A DNA stretch of 64,000 nucleotides. Origin: Voacanga thouarsii. Its lineage: Eukaryota > Streptophyta > Magnoliopsida > Gentianales > Apocynaceae. Below are positions 11,590-23,901 of this stretch, one piece after another. The notes below the pieces were generated by a model that did not search any database, had not been told where the DNA came from, and saw only the letters and a program-made list of their open reading frames with translations. The stretch spans positions 620,001 to 684,000 of the forward strand of contig JANUWF010001281.1 in the NCBI GenBank assembly GCA_026120185.1, in the 5' to 3' direction. Made by a program: the position numbers and the translations under genes. Numbering within the stretch: position 1 is the stretch's first letter; each line of letters opens with the position of its first letter.

Positions 11590-12480
11590 CTTGAGAGATT
11601 CTTGGAGCAAATCACACCAAAAAGCTCTAAATACAACGTAAAACCCTGCCTTCCTAGAATTAAAGCTGTTGTTGGGTGAATGGTGATCATTTTGATATTA
11701 ATTTTAACATGAAAACATGATTTCCATGTCTTAATTTTGGATCAAAAGTTAAGGTTTATAAACTTTGTTTGTGAACTTTTTGTGTAACTATCTATGCCGG
11801 CTGCCTAGAGGATATATGGATAATGCTTTATGTGATAATGGAATGGGTTTTCATGGTAGTTTGACAGGTTGGTCTTGGATGAAATAAGGATCAAAGTGGA
11901 ATGAAAATTAAAGTTAATTGGTTAGAAAGATTAATTATGTTGGCTTCTAATTGAAAGAAGTGAAGTTGTGTTAAATAAACATTACTTTTATGAGTTGTTG
12001 GAAACTGAAAATTTAAGGATCAAAGAGGGTTTGAAGGGAAAATTGAATGAATTTCATGTTCTCAAGGTGCTAAAGGTTAAAAGAATCAAAGGAAGACATG
12101 AATGGTTGAGATTAGGCAAACTACTGGGGCTGTTTTTGCCTCTGTACTGTGTTATAAAACCTGAACTCAAAAATAGACTTATACATAATTAAATTTAAGA
12201 GTCTTATGATCGTTTTGATATATCATAGAGCCTAATCAGAGTTGTCGATTGAAATTTATGCACAAAACAAAATCAATTGTCAAACAGCGAAATTCCAGAA
12301 AATTGGTTGGAAAATGAGTGAACTTAAGAATTTTTAATTGTGTGACTTTGGGATGAAATGAATGGGGAACATGAATTTAATTCCTTGTTCATGAAGTGAG
12401 GAAAGATATGGAAAAAGGAAAATGGGAGAATTGAACAAAAGATGAAAAAATGATGCGAACAACCGTTGTGCGTTTTCTTG
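11461..12480. other. Non-coding, gypsy LTR-like stretch with (TG)n
   Basis: No gene. A (TG)n run lies at about 11548-11588. The 74-codon ORF at 11968-12192 is K/L-rich with no recognisable domain. Together with the tandem repeats that follow, the stretch looks like part of a long gypsy LTR or leader. Confidence 0.4.
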
Positions 12481-12486
12481 AACAAC

Positions 12487-12615
12487 GGCTGACCATCAGC
12501 TAAACGTTAGCTAACGGCCGAGCACGTCGGCTGGATGTCGGCTAACCGTCGGGCACGTCAACCGGACGTTGACTAACCATCAAGCACATCGACTAGACAT
12601 CGGCTAACCATCAGC
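12487..12615. repeat. 31-bp GC-rich minisatellite
   Basis: Three complete 31-bp units start at 12510, 12541 and 12572, with partial units on both sides. The unit runs GCTAACCGTCGGGCACGTC then a 12-base tail ending GACGTCG. It is far more GC-rich and CpG-rich than its surroundings, and many CG to CA/TG changes separate the units, consistent with decay of methylated CpG. Confidence 0.85.
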
Positions 12616-12959
12616 TATTTTTTGACCAAACAAGACTAAACCTAAAAACAATATTTGATGTAAATTTGTTAGTAAACGGCCAGCAACAAGTTGAAAACGA
12701 TGGAAACGAGTAGTCGAACAGCTCGTGAACGAAAAAAGTTTATTTAGGACAGGAAGTGAGTCCCTCTGACTTCTAAAATCTTTTGACAGCTAGTATGCTT
12801 TATTTTTTCATGAAATGTTACATTTATACCATTTTTGAAATCCCTAAATATATTTAAGGTTTATCTGAGTAAGATTTATTTTTATACCATTTTAGGCTGA
12901 ATGAACGTCATAATTGGCCTGGAAACCTTAACGAATAATTAAAGCATGAATTTTGTGAA

Positions 12960-13420
12960 TTTAGTCCTTTTTTGATTAAATATTTGGGATTTCAGAAAAT
13001 GGTAATTTTTTAAATCGGGTATTTACAAATTGACTAGAATGCCCTTATTGGAACATTCTATGGCAACATGATTGGAAAGTTTGAATTTAAACCTCTTTTA
13101 GGATTAGAATTCTAAATTTCTTGAAATAAGTTCCTTTAGAAATCGAGTATTTGGAAAATGATCTAAATGTTCTTATTGGAATGTTTTATGGAAACTTTTG
13201 GAATGGGTATTCAGTAAATAATCAAAATATCCTTATTGAAACTTTTGTTAACACTTTTCAAATCGGATAAGGCCAAAATGACCTAAATATTCTCGAAAAG
13301 TCTTTTGGAATCGGGTATGGATAAAATGACCCGAAAACCATTGGAAATGAATTTTCAAATCGAGTACAGGCAAAATGACCCGAATACTCTTGGAAACTTG
13401 CTTTAATGTATAAAAAGAAC
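12960..13420. repeat. Degenerate tandem repeats (~60-75 bp)
   Basis: A consensus close to AATCGGGTAT, then AAAATGACCCGAATA, then TCTTATTGGAA recurs at about 13012, 13140, 13205, 13260, 13312 and 13365. The units are diverged. Repeats built on 'TCGGGTA...AATGACCCGA' are common in LTRs of Del/Tekay-type chromoviruses, which fits the gypsy RT piece that follows; that link is inference. Confidence 0.65.
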
Positions 13421-13499
13421 TCTTTCCCCTGTTTCAACACGGTTTTGGGAAATGACCTCTCAATATGAGATTGACTTTTGAAAAATGACATTTGATCCC

Positions 13500-13874
13500 A
13501 AAAATTGCTTTATTGGCTTGATGTGTCTACGGAATGAACTGATTGGCCCTGCAAAGCCTATGGGATTTTCTACGATAGCTTCACATTTAACCCAACTCAC
13601 TCAAAAGAAAGTTCCTTATGTTTGGACCGAGAAGTGTGAGAGAAGTTTCCAAGAGCTAAAAAAAAGGTTAAGTTCTACTCCTATTTTAGTATTGCCAATG
13701 ATGGACAAATCTTATGAGGTGTACATGGATGCATCGAAAGAAGGATTGGGAAGAATGTTGATGCAAGAGAGAAAGGTAATAGCTTATATCTCTAGGAAAT
13801 TAAAACCCCATGAAGAGAATTACTCTACACATGACTTGGAGTTAGTAGCTATTGTGTTTGCTCTTAAGAAATAG
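13500..13874 (+). pseudogene. Gypsy reverse transcriptase/RNase H fragment
   Basis: The open stretch at 13485-13874 encodes the end of a Ty3/gypsy RT thumb and the start of RNase H. Seen are a segment like '[16 protein letters not shown]', a '[14 protein letters not shown]' segment, and the RNase H opening '[11 protein letters not shown]' with its catalytic Asp, followed by '[20 protein letters not shown]'. The frame closes at a TAG where the family has Trp in 'ALK.WRHYL', a TGG to TAG change. No upstream RT palm and no downstream integrase remain. Confidence 0.85.
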
Positions 13875-14440
13875 AGACTGAGGGCTTAAAATGGCAAAAA
13901 TAATGAAAACGAAGGCATGTTAGGAAAACAAAAATTTTACCTCTGTGATGAAGTGGCCCTCTTGGGACTGGTGTAGAAGTCTATATAACGATATTTGAGA
14001 CTAGTGGCTTATGTCCTTGCAAACGTCTACGGCGTTTCATCCACGCGAAACTTTCGATCTTCTAAAATAGTGCCCGTAGCACAGCCGGTAAAGGCTTGAA
14101 GTTTAGGTTTTGATCAACTTTGAAAGGTTTGGTGTAAGTTTGGATTCTGTGAATTTTTCACAGACAAAGCCTTCCCCCTAGGAATTAGTTTTTGTGATGT
14201 TTTGTGATTCAATTGAAAAGCTTTCCTCACACCAATGTGAAGACCCATTTCAATCATCCAAAATTGATGCCTGAGAGAGAAGACATTGAGCATGCAAACA
14301 TAAAGCTTCCATGCTTTATGTTATCCTGCACGTAAACCCGTGTTGTTTTTTTTTAATTTTATTTAATTAATTAATTAAATATTTTTTATTATTTTTTTAA
14401 TTTTATTTTACCTTGGTCTTATTTATTAGGCCAGATAAAT
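13875..14440. other. No gene seen
   Basis: About 560 bp without coding potential, ending in a very AT-rich tract (14340-14430, with a TTAATTAA run). The boundary between the gypsy relic and the 5'-truncated Sirevirus copy lies near its right end. Confidence 0.5.
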
Positions 14441-14474
14441 TATTTATTCTTGGGCTTAAAACCTAACTGTATTG

Positions 14475-15960
14475 ATGTAGCACTACATGATGAATTTTGG
14501 ATAATTGTTATGCAAGAAGAACTAAACCAATTTGAAAGAAATCAAATTTGGAAATTTGTCCTAGACCACTTAATCGTTTGGTCATTGGTACCGAGTCGAT
14601 ATTTCTAAACAAATTTGATGAAAACGGAGTTATCATTAGAAATAAATCTAGACTGGTCACCCAAGGATTCAATCAAGAAGAGGGCATTGATTATGATGAA
14701 ACATTTGCTCCTATTGCTAGACTAGAATCTATAAGAATGCTTCTTGCTTTTGCTTCCTTCAAAATTTTCATGCTCTATCAAAAGGATGTTAAGAGTCCGT
14801 TCCTAAATGGTTTTATTGAGGAGGAGGTGTATGTAGAACAACCTCCTGGTTTTATTCATGAGCACTTTTCAAATCATGTTTTCAAACCTTCTAAGGCTCT
14901 TTATGGGTTAAAACAAGCCCCACGAACTTGGTATGAGAGGCTTAGTGGATTCTTGATTTCAAAAGGTTTTTCAAGAAGCTTGATCAATACCACTTTATTT
15001 ATCAATCTGATAAATCTGGTGATCTACTTATTGCTCAAATTTATGTTAATGACATTATTTTTGGTGCTACTAATGATTCTTTGTGCAAGATGTTTGCTAA
15101 GATAATGCAGTAAGAATTCGAAATGAGCATGATGGGAGAACTAAACTTCTTCCTTAGACTGCAAATTAAGTAAACTAATGATGAAATCTTCATAAATCAA
15201 GCTAAGTATGCCAAGGAGTTGCTCAAAAGGTTTGGTATGAACAAAGCCAAAGAAATCTGCACGCCTATGAGTACTTCTATAAAACTTAACAAAGATGAAA
15301 AGGGTAAGAAGGTAGGTGAACATAAGTATAGAGGTAGGATTGGAAGCTTACTCTATCTCACCGCTAGCCGGCCTGATATTATTTTTTCAATTTGTCTTTG
15401 TGCCCGGTTTCAATCATGTCCAAAGGAATCGCACCTATGCACAGTAAAACACATCCTTCGATATCTAATCGGCACATATGATTATGGGCTTATGGTATCC
15501 TCACACTACCACATTTGATCTTATAGGATACATTGATGCGGATTATGCAGGCTATAAAGTGGAAAAAAAAAAGCACAAGTGGCCATTGTCAATTTCTTAG
15601 ACATTATCTAGTGTCATGGCACAGCAAAAAGCAAGCATGTGTATCCTTATCCACAACTAAGGCCGAATATATTGCAGCTGGCAACTGTTGCGCACAAATC
15701 TTGTGGATGAAAAATACATTGCTTAATTTTTATCTTAACTTTAATTGCATACTTATATTATGTGACAATACAAGTGCTATTAATCTAACTAAAAATCATA
15801 TACAACATTCTAGGACCAAGCATATAGAAGTTAAACATCATGTTATCCGTGATCATTTCTTAAAGGTGATGTGTGTGTCGTATATATTTCAACTGATGAA
15901 CAACTCGCCGACATCTTTACAAAACCTCTGGCCGAAGAAAGATTCAACAATTTGAGAAGA
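14475..15960 (+). pseudogene. pol: Sirevirus RT-RNase H remnant
   Basis: Read across several frames, this gives a copia RT: an 'EELNQFERNQIW' start near 14515, 'KSRLVTQGFNQEEGIDYDETFAPIARLES' type RT core (split over 14640-14740), 'EEEVYVEQPPGFI', and 'KALYGLKQAPRTWYERL'. The catalytic box reads YVND instead of YVDD (15042-15053), so one catalytic Asp is lost. RNase H follows (15219-15955) with 'GSLLYLTASRPDI', 'STTKAEYIAAGNC' and 'CDNTSAINLTKN'. At least three frameshifts or stops break it. It is non-functional. Confidence 0.85.
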
Positions 15961-16432
15961 GTTTTGAGAATTACAAAAATCTCATGACTGACTTGTTTGC
16001 ACAAGTTTTCTTTATCTTGCAGAATCACTGAAGATAAAGATTTTGGATGCAGTGTTTGGGTCCAAAACCCACCTCCAAAACTCATCCCTGAAGAAGTTCC
16101 ATTTGGATATATATTTCGGATCGGGTCTGAATCCAAAACGGAATCACCTTTGATGTTTCGTATTTTCCTTTTAAAATAACTTCTTCCATATTTTCATATT
16201 TGAATTTCAAAATGTTTGCGCTTTTCTCAACATGGCTTTTTGAAATCTCTAAGTATAGTGACCTTTTCAATGTACTTTCTCTCATAACCTTCTAAGTATT
16301 CACAATGGACTTTCCTTTCCTTCTCTCTTCCAAACTCTGCAACCGACGATTCCTTACTCCATCGCCCTTAGAATTCTCTGAGTTCTTCCACCTTGAACAA
16401 CTGAGTGTCAAAGCCCTCATCTTCTCAACAAA

Positions 16433-17975
16433 ATGGCAAAAATGAAATCAGCCACACCGAAACCAAAGAAGGTGCAAAAAATTTCTCCAAAGACAAAGAA
16501 GAAGCCTTCAGCAACGAACAAAGGGAAAGAAACTGCACTAGATTTCTCGGCCTCCCATTATAATTCCTTAAAATCATCACTGGAACAAGAGAGTTTCGAG
16601 ACTCAGGTACTTTAATTTATAGATTCAAAAAGTGAGTATGATTATAATGATTGTGTCTCAAGAAATAGAACTGTGATTATTGGGTATCGAGTTAATCCAT
16701 CGTCTTTCTTGAATTTTTCTAATGTGTTGAATATGTTTGAGTCAATTGGTTGGGGTAGTTTACTATCTATCAATGAAAAATTATTTACCCGACTCATTTG
16801 GGAATTCTACACTAATCTAAGGAAAGGTTGTCTTGAGAAAACTGGGGGAGGGTTTATGATTCGATGGTATACTTCTAGAGTTAGGGGGAAGAATATTGAG
16901 TTCGACCACCATTTGCTGAATAGAGTATATGAAGTTAGAGATGGAGGGATTCAGTATTTTGAACTAAATAAATTTTTGGAGGGAACTGACATGTTTGAGA
17001 TAAATAAATTTGAAGAAATGTTTGCTGATGGAGGGAGTTTCAAGAATTCCAGTAACAGAAACACCATGACTAAATGGAGAAGGAAGGATCTTACACCATA
17101 TGGTCTCTACCATGGTGGTGCCAAGTTTTGGTCATAAAACCTCCATTAACATTATGCAGATGGTAATTATGTTAGCCTTAGCTGAGGGAAGGCAAATAAG
17201 TTTTGAGTTCTTAGCTGCCAAATTGATGTTGTAAACAAAAAATACTTCTAGCAAGGCCCTACCGTATGGAAATCTGTTAACAAAAGTCTTCAGATACTTT
17301 GATGTTGATTTAAATTCAGTCTCTTGTGTGCCATCAAAAATGAATATATATAGCTTTGAGTCCTTTGAGCACATGGGATATGTGAGGATGGAAAATGAAT
17401 GGAAGTTGCTCCGTGAGACAGATGGTGAGGAAAGGAAAAGATTGTTGAAAGTAAAAGCTGAAGGAAAGAATGCCTATTCTGTTGGAGCCAAAAGAAAAAG
17501 TGAGGTAGAACCTCAAGAAGCATCCTCTGCCAAAGGGAAAGAACAAGCTCAGGACAAAGGATTATCTGAAAGCATATTGGATGCTATCAATTCTCTAGCT
17601 GTTAAATTAGATTATCTCAGCTCATAAATCCAAACTCTTGAAAATAGATTAACTACAATGGAGAAAAAGGCAAAAACAGATGAACCGGTGTTTGCTCCTG
17701 CAGCACCTGCTCCGGCAAAGGAAACAACAGAGGCAACAATCACTGAGGAAGAAACTGGACAAGAATAGCCTACTGAGGAAATGATAGTTATTGCACAAAG
17801 ACAAAGAAAATCCCTGCCTCAGAAAGCTGTAGCACCCCCTGCCTCCTCTGAACCTCGTGTCTCATTTGAAAAGAGACAAAAACATATTGTGGTTAAGAGG
17901 AAATCAAGTAGGATTGCTAGTCAACACTCCCAAAAAAATGCAAGATTAAAAATTGAAACAGTTCACATCTCCTGA
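16433..17975 (+). pseudogene. Sirevirus env-like extra ORF, broken
   Basis: After a ~470-bp gap from pol, a Lys/Pro/Thr-rich start (MAKMKSATPKPKKVQK) leads, past a stop near 16615, into a 154-codon open stretch (16673-17137). That stretch has the plant env-like/'putative plant transposon' signature (FESIGWGSLLSI, RLIWEFYTNLRKG). A later segment (17328-17627) ends in a coiled-coil-like stretch with leucines at heptad spacing, and the final piece (17781-17975) is basic. Coiled coils are typical of Sirevirus env-like products; their role in plants is unknown. Several stops separate the pieces. Confidence 0.65.
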
Positions 17976-19408
17976 GTGACCAGATTAGCAAAATGCACTC
18001 CAGCTGACCTCTACCCCAACTAACCTCAATTCTCACTGCTATCTTGAACAAATCTTACTTTCTCTTTTTGCATCTAAACAATTTATTTTCTATCTTTAAA
18101 CAAGTCTATCTACTTAACTTATGAATGCTTCATATCTATATATATATCATTTTTCCTGCTTCATTTCTGTTATTCCTCTTTTTGATTGATGACAAAAGGG
18201 GAGAAAACTAATTGATATTTGCTTGGGATAAATTGATTGTCATGTGATTGGATTAATTATGTTTATACCTCCCTGTTGTGATTGGGCAATGTTGGGATAA
18301 GTTTCTGCTTATGATTGTGAGTGTGTTGGCTCCGTTATTATTCTACTGATCAGGAACGAATGAAAAATTCATTTGATCACCTAGGTGGTAGTGTGCTATG
18401 CTCTCCATGGCTAATTGTTAATAATACACTAATGAATAAATACTTGACAATCTGCTTGTCAGTCCATGAGTAGTAAACTAACATGAGGGAAACTTTGTGC
18501 TCTGAGTTGATATTCTGCACTAACATGTTAACTCTGAATATAGCTAAAGTCCTGAAATTCTTTCTATGAAATTCATGGCAAGATTTGGATGAACTGCTTG
18601 ATATGAAAATTTATCATCTGTGATCTCAGTTTGCTGATATCCAAAAAGGACACCAGTTTGGTATCCTGAATGTCATCCAAAAGTACTCTCTTCAGGAATA
18701 AATGTATCTTTAAGACTAGGGTTATTGGTAAAATTGTTTTAAGATTATTGATATGATTCTGTGACAAATTCATTGATAAAAATCTCAGACAGTTGGATAG
18801 CTTCCTTAATAATCAAAACTCTTTGGGAAAACCAAGACAGATCAAAATTTTGAAAAATCCATTATCTCCTGCATTATGACACGGGGAGTATTAGACTCAT
18901 ATTTTCTTAATCCAAACATCCAGTCCAAAAATGTGTTCTTCAAAAACTTCATGCTGTTTTGGACACACCTTTTGGACATGCAAAACTCAAATTTCAAAAA
19001 GTTCCATACTCACATTCACCATGTTTTGGATGTACATTTTAGACGTACAAAATTGACTCATGTTTTCTCTCATAATTTACAAATATTCATATATACACTT
19101 ATTAAGGGGGTGCATCTCATCTCATGACTTATTTGCTATAACTCTCTTCTATATATATCTATAAAATCATTGTAACTATTTTTCTTTTAAGGAAGGAGAA
19201 TATGGAAGTAGGTTGGGCCATAGGCTCATTGAGCTATGTTTGTGAGTATAGGCCTAATTTTCTATCTTAATCTCGTAAACACTCTTTGAGTCCTATAATG
19301 AGAGATTGTATTTCAATGAAAAATATTCTTATTTCTCTCGTCTAACATTTTCTTATTGTACATATCATTATTTTTATATCACAATCCCATCAAGATTTGT
19401 CATCACTC
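17976..19408 (+). other. Non-coding 3' region of the Sirevirus copy
   Basis: No gene. At about 18188-18206 the sequence GATGACAAAAGGGGAGAAAA is a polypurine-tract-like motif. Sireviruses carry several such tracts before the 3' LTR. ORFs at 18573-18773 and 18876-19127 have no recognisable content. Confidence 0.55.
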
Positions 19409-19421
19409 AAAAAGAGGGAGA
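19409..19421 (+). promoter_or_regulatory. Polypurine tract of the Sirevirus copy
   Basis: AAAAAGAGGGAGA lies directly before the LTR start TTGTTAGC. It is the plus-strand primer for reverse transcription. Confidence 0.8.
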
Positions 19422-19422
19422 T

Positions 19423-20632
19423 TGTTAGCACTAAGGGCATTATCCTATGTTTTTACTTATGATAAACATTGATAAGGACTAACTTGTGTGATCTATATGT
19501 GATAGAACATGTTTGATCTCAGTTCTTCTAAGACGTGCAAATAAGATTGCTAAGCAACTCTTGAGTATTGGAATCTAAGAATACATGACTCAAGTAGAAG
19601 ACCAAGCTTAAGAGATTGCATACCAAGAAGTCCTTGTGGAAGAACTTTAGACTAGGAATCATTATTAAGGTATTTCTTGTAAATTCCTATGTCTCTTTAC
19701 CTTATGATTCAATTTATTTTTACCTTGAAGCACATAAACAAAACGATTTCAAAGTTTTAAATCTCAAAATTTTGGATTGAGTAGTTTAGATGATTCTGCA
19801 TCCAAAAAATTCGTCCAAAATCCTATAAACAGTGTTAAATCATTTCTGCCTGAAAAAGTGCCATTTTGGACGCACCTTTGGGATGCATCATCGTCCGAAA
19901 CATGAGTCCAAAATATGGGTAAATCTGATAGTAAAAAATAACCGTTTTATAGTCGTTGGTACTTCATTTTATGTCTCTATATAAGGCTTCTAAACTCGAT
20001 TTGACAGTAGATTTTTGTTCTATCCTTTTAAGAAACACTCTTGCTCTATAGAAAACAAAAATCTCCTTTGTCAAAGTGCTTCAAAGTGAATTGAAATGGT
20101 GTCTTAAAGGTAAAAGTGTTTGTGCTTTTTCTTGGTGCACATCTGCTCAAAGAACTGAGCCTTTACTGTTCCATTGATATTTAATCTCTTTTGTATACCA
20201 AGGTTGTGGTGTAAAATTCATCTGGGAGAGCCTTGATTTATTGGTTGATTGAGAGGTTTTGGAAAACTAAGTGTAGCGATCCTCTCTTGTATTTGATACA
20301 GATTGATTCCATTAAGTTGGGTAAATAAAATCTAGTTGAAAATCCTTAAGTGTGAGCTTAAGGTAGTGGATGTAGATCTTGGTAGATCGACCCACTATAC
20401 ATTTCGTGTCTCATTTAACTGCATATAGCATTAATTGCATTGTGCTTCTTACCTCAAATTGAATCTAGATATTTCTCAAAGTTTCCTTGGATAGCTTTCT
20501 CTGTTGCCGTGAAGTTAGTCCAAGAAACCTAAAGAACATTTATATTCTGAAAAATAGATTTCTTAAAAATTTTAGTTTGCCAAAAACCTTATTCACCTCC
20601 CCCCCCCTCTCCTCCCCCTCTAAGGTTTTTCA
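19423..20632 (+). mobile_element. 3' LTR of the Sirevirus copy
   Basis: About 1.2 kb, TGTTAGCA at the start and GGTTTTTCA at the end. The polypyrimidine block ATTCACCTCCCC near the 3' end is a usual feature of Sirevirus LTR ends. No second LTR is present in the window, so age cannot be judged. Confidence 0.7.
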
Positions 20633-21457
20633 AAAATGAATAAGAGAAATTAAATTTATTATCTAGTTTGATTGGTTAATTAATTATTCAGGGCCTAAGG
20701 CTAGATTGAATAATTAGAACATTAACCTAGGCTTAAACTAGTTAATAAAAGGCTTAATAATTATTTTAGTTCATTTAGGCTCATTAATTATTTATTGGGT
20801 TATTTTAATAGGCCCAAGAAGTAAATAATTAATGGTTATTATTTTTGGACTCATTGGGTCCAAAGTAAAATAATAAATTATTTTGGTCCAATAGCCTGAA
20901 CTAAAGGGTTTATTATTATTCACGGTACAGAAGAATTGGGGATAACCCAAACCTCTTCTGTTGATAACCTCTAGATGTTTGAAATATCAGAATACCGGGG
21001 TTAGGTTATCTGGAATATGAATAGGAGTCGTTGGGTTGAGCAAAAGTTGAACACACGACAGAAGCAAAACAAAAGAGCAGAGCTTCTATTCTCTCGTTTT
21101 CTTTCTTCCAGCTTCTCACGTTCTCTTTTTCTTTTCTTCCTTTTTCCATCTTCTTGTCTTTGCTAATTAATAGCAAAGGATCAAGAAGGACCATCCTCGC
21201 CTAGGTTATTTCTCCAACTTAGATAAGTGGAGGTATATTCTGAGAAGCGAAAAGCTTCGCGTTCATGCCAAGAAGAAGCCGACGGATTGCTGGATTCTCG
21301 CTGGAATCGTCATCAAGGCAGTTAGCTTCTCCCGTGGTTGGTGCCCCATCCTCTCGACCAGGCCAGAAAAGGACACGAAGAGGTATTTTTTTAACCTTCC
21401 GTTGCGCTATGTCTGTTTTATTACCTTCACATTCGAGCTCCTCTGTTTTTCATTCCA
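20633..21457 (+). mobile_element. Partial 5' LTR of copia B
   Basis: Homologous to the 3' parts of the LTRs at 36871-38468 and 47682-49740 (shared blocks TTAATTATTCAGGG, CTTCTATTCTCTC, GAAAAGCTTCGCGTTCATGC). It ends TTCATTCCA just before the primer-binding site. The first ~1.1 kb of the LTR is missing; the Sirevirus LTR sits in its place. Confidence 0.8.
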
Positions 21458-21463
21458 TTAAAG

Positions 21464-21475
21464 TGGTATCAAAGC
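21464..21475 (+). promoter_or_regulatory. Primer-binding site of copia B (tRNA-iMet)
   Basis: TGGTATCAAAGC lies 6 bp after the LTR end. It differs by one base from TGGTATCAGAGC, the complement of the plant initiator methionine tRNA 3' end. Confidence 0.85.
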
Positions 21476-23196
21476 ATTGGCTTTGAAAGGCTTAGGATGA
21501 TGCATGCTAGTTAATAAAACCAAGCAAGACCTATTTTAAAGAGATCCTTCACTGTTTTGGTATGGGTAGAATGGTTGTACACCTCACCATTGAAGTATAG
21601 GTGTTTCTTTAAATTATTCTTCACAGTTTAGTTTAGCTTCGTGTAAGCCCATTTTGAAAGGGTATAGGAGGTTGTTATGTTTTTTGGTGAAAAAATATAA
21701 CAAGAAAAGGCCTTGGACGATCAAAAAGCATTCCAGAAGAGACAGCAAAAATTTGCAGAACGAAAAAATTGCAATGAAATCGTAGAGAATATGGACCGAG
21801 CTGAGTCGAAGCTAAGCCGAGCCAGCATTACTGCTATGAGGGGAGCTAAGGCCGCCCAAGCCAGCCATGGCTTGAAGCCGCAGCCGGGCCTAAGATGGCC
21901 TTGGCTCAAGACCACGCGCGAGGAAGGTTCCTCGTGGAAACCGAGCAACAGTACGGGCACCCGCCCGAGATCGTGGTCCATAGGTTTTCCCATCGGCCAT
22001 GATCCAGTGTAGCGGGTGCACCGAATCAAAGAAAAAAAATTTTAAAATTTTTTGTCCCATACCAGGGGAAGTTATTTTTATTGCAATAGTTAATATTCTT
22101 TGAATATTTTGCATGAAAAATAATAGTAAATGATATTAGGATTAAATAAAATTATTAATTAATTTAATTAATGTGTTTAATTCTTTTATTTGGACACTTA
22201 GGATTAAAAAAAATAGAAAAGCATGAAAACATATATAGTTTTCTATCATGCTAATTGTTTTAAGTCCTGTGTGCACTTTTCTCAAAGACCAACGTCTTTG
22301 GGAAATTTTATTTGACAAGAAAAATATTTTTCTTTAATTGAATAGTTATTTTAACTTAAACAAAAATTAATCCTTGGTTATTTTCTTAAAGGTTTTTTTC
22401 CTTGACATAGAAAATATTATAGATTTAAAAATTTTTGTAAGTTAAAATGGAAAGCCATTTTTTCTTTTTAGCAAAGAAAAAATTATTTTTATCAAATAAA
22501 GCTAGAGATCAAAATCTCTAGGAATTATTTAAATGGAAAAGTTTTAAAATTATTAGGTTTTGACTTAAATAAAATTAATCCATGAGGAAAGATTTCTCAA
22601 AGGGTATAAACCTTGACATAGAAATTTTTTATGGATTTATATATTTTATTTTAAGTTAAAGGAGAACTAAATTGGAATCTTTCAAATAATATTTTTCCAT
22701 GAAAACCCTTATTTAAAAAACTAAATGGGAAAGGGGTTTCAATGGCCCCACGGCTTCTATCATGATCTTTATTAGAAATCATGGGTCTCCTCGTGTCACC
22801 CTGAGAGTGAATGGAGATACCAAAAGGATCTAGAACTAATGGAAGGATATAATTGATAACTCGGGACACGTGCTATGATCCGCCAGCCTAAGTTGGAGGT
22901 AATAATACGAGGCATGTCTATAGGAAATAAGAAGAAATGACCATCCCCTCGATGGAGTTATATTTAAGATCATTACCTAGAAGGGAAATTAATTTGTGGT
23001 GGTTAACACACTTAGCTTAGGAAACTGTTAATCTTTCCAAGAAGTTATGTCAGTTTTTCTAAGAGCCAAATTAATCATGTTAAAGATAATAGTAATGGGG
23101 TTAGCTATTATCAAGTTTAATATTGGGATAAAGTGTACAAAATTATTTTTATTTTACAAATACTAAGAATTTCTTTTATTTTTTAAAATTTTAGAA
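21476..23196 (+). other. Leader of copia B with a GC-rich patch
   Basis: This ~1.7-kb leader lies between primer site and gag. At 21780-22020 it is strikingly GC-rich (CCGCCCAAGCCAGCC, GCAGCCGGGCC, CGCGCGAGG) against an AT-rich background. The ORFs there on both strands follow from the GC content and are not recognisable. The rest is AT-rich. A run of flanking-like text around 22740-22960 has no gene. Confidence 0.5.
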
Positions 23197-23901
23197 ATGG
23201 TTCGTGGAGGTTCTTTCAGTTCCTTAGTCGTTATTCTCCATAAGAATAAGCTAACGGGTCTAAACTATGTAGACTAGAAAAGGAACCTGGACATAATACT
23301 TACAGCCGAAGAGTATAAGTATATCTTATACGAGACCTGCCCAGTAATCGGGGAAGGTTCCACCACTGAGGAGCGTGAGGCTAAAAAAGTATGGAAGAAG
23401 GCGGATGAAATGGCCCGATGCTATATGTTAGCCTCTATGTCAAATGTGCTACAATCCAAACACGAGCACATGATTACCACATATGATATTAGCACATCTC
23501 TAGCCACAATGTTCGTGGATAAGAGTTAACCCGCAAGGCAAAAGGCTCTTAAAATGATCATAAACACCAAGATGGCTAAGGGAGCATCAGTCAAAAAGCA
23601 TATGTTCAAAATGATTACTACTTTCGAGGAAGCAGAAGTCTTAAGGGTAGTTATTAGATGAAACCCCAGTTGAAACCAACCTTAGAGTAAGGGGGTTAAA
23701 ATGCATACCATATTTTCTTGCATGTATAACTATATTTTTATATGGTTTTATGTTCTTTAGATATGTGTTTTATAGCTTAGAAGGCTTAATTGTGTGTATT
23801 GAATAAGAAGGGTAAAATGGTAATTTTTGCTTGAGGTGGAAATAGGGAGATAGCTTGAGGATTAAATAGAATAAATATTTAGGAGGGAAAAGAAGAACAA
23901 G

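Larger units (their letters stand above)
14470..20632 (+). mobile_element. 5'-truncated Sirevirus-type copia retrotransposon
   Basis: Order on the plus strand: reverse transcriptase, RNase H, an extra env-like ORF, polypurine tracts and a 3' LTR. The extra ORF after pol plus two AAAAGRGGGAGA-like tracts (about 18195 and 19409) are hallmarks of plant Sireviruses. The 5' LTR, gag, protease and integrase are missing: homology starts mid-RT near 14470. The right end abuts a truncated LTR of copia B at 20633. Confidence 0.8.

Noticed and set aside
21713..22029. ORFs of ~100 codons on both strands in the copia B leader
   Set aside because: Long ORFs on both strands are expected from the GC-rich, stop-poor patch; neither has a domain or conserved start.
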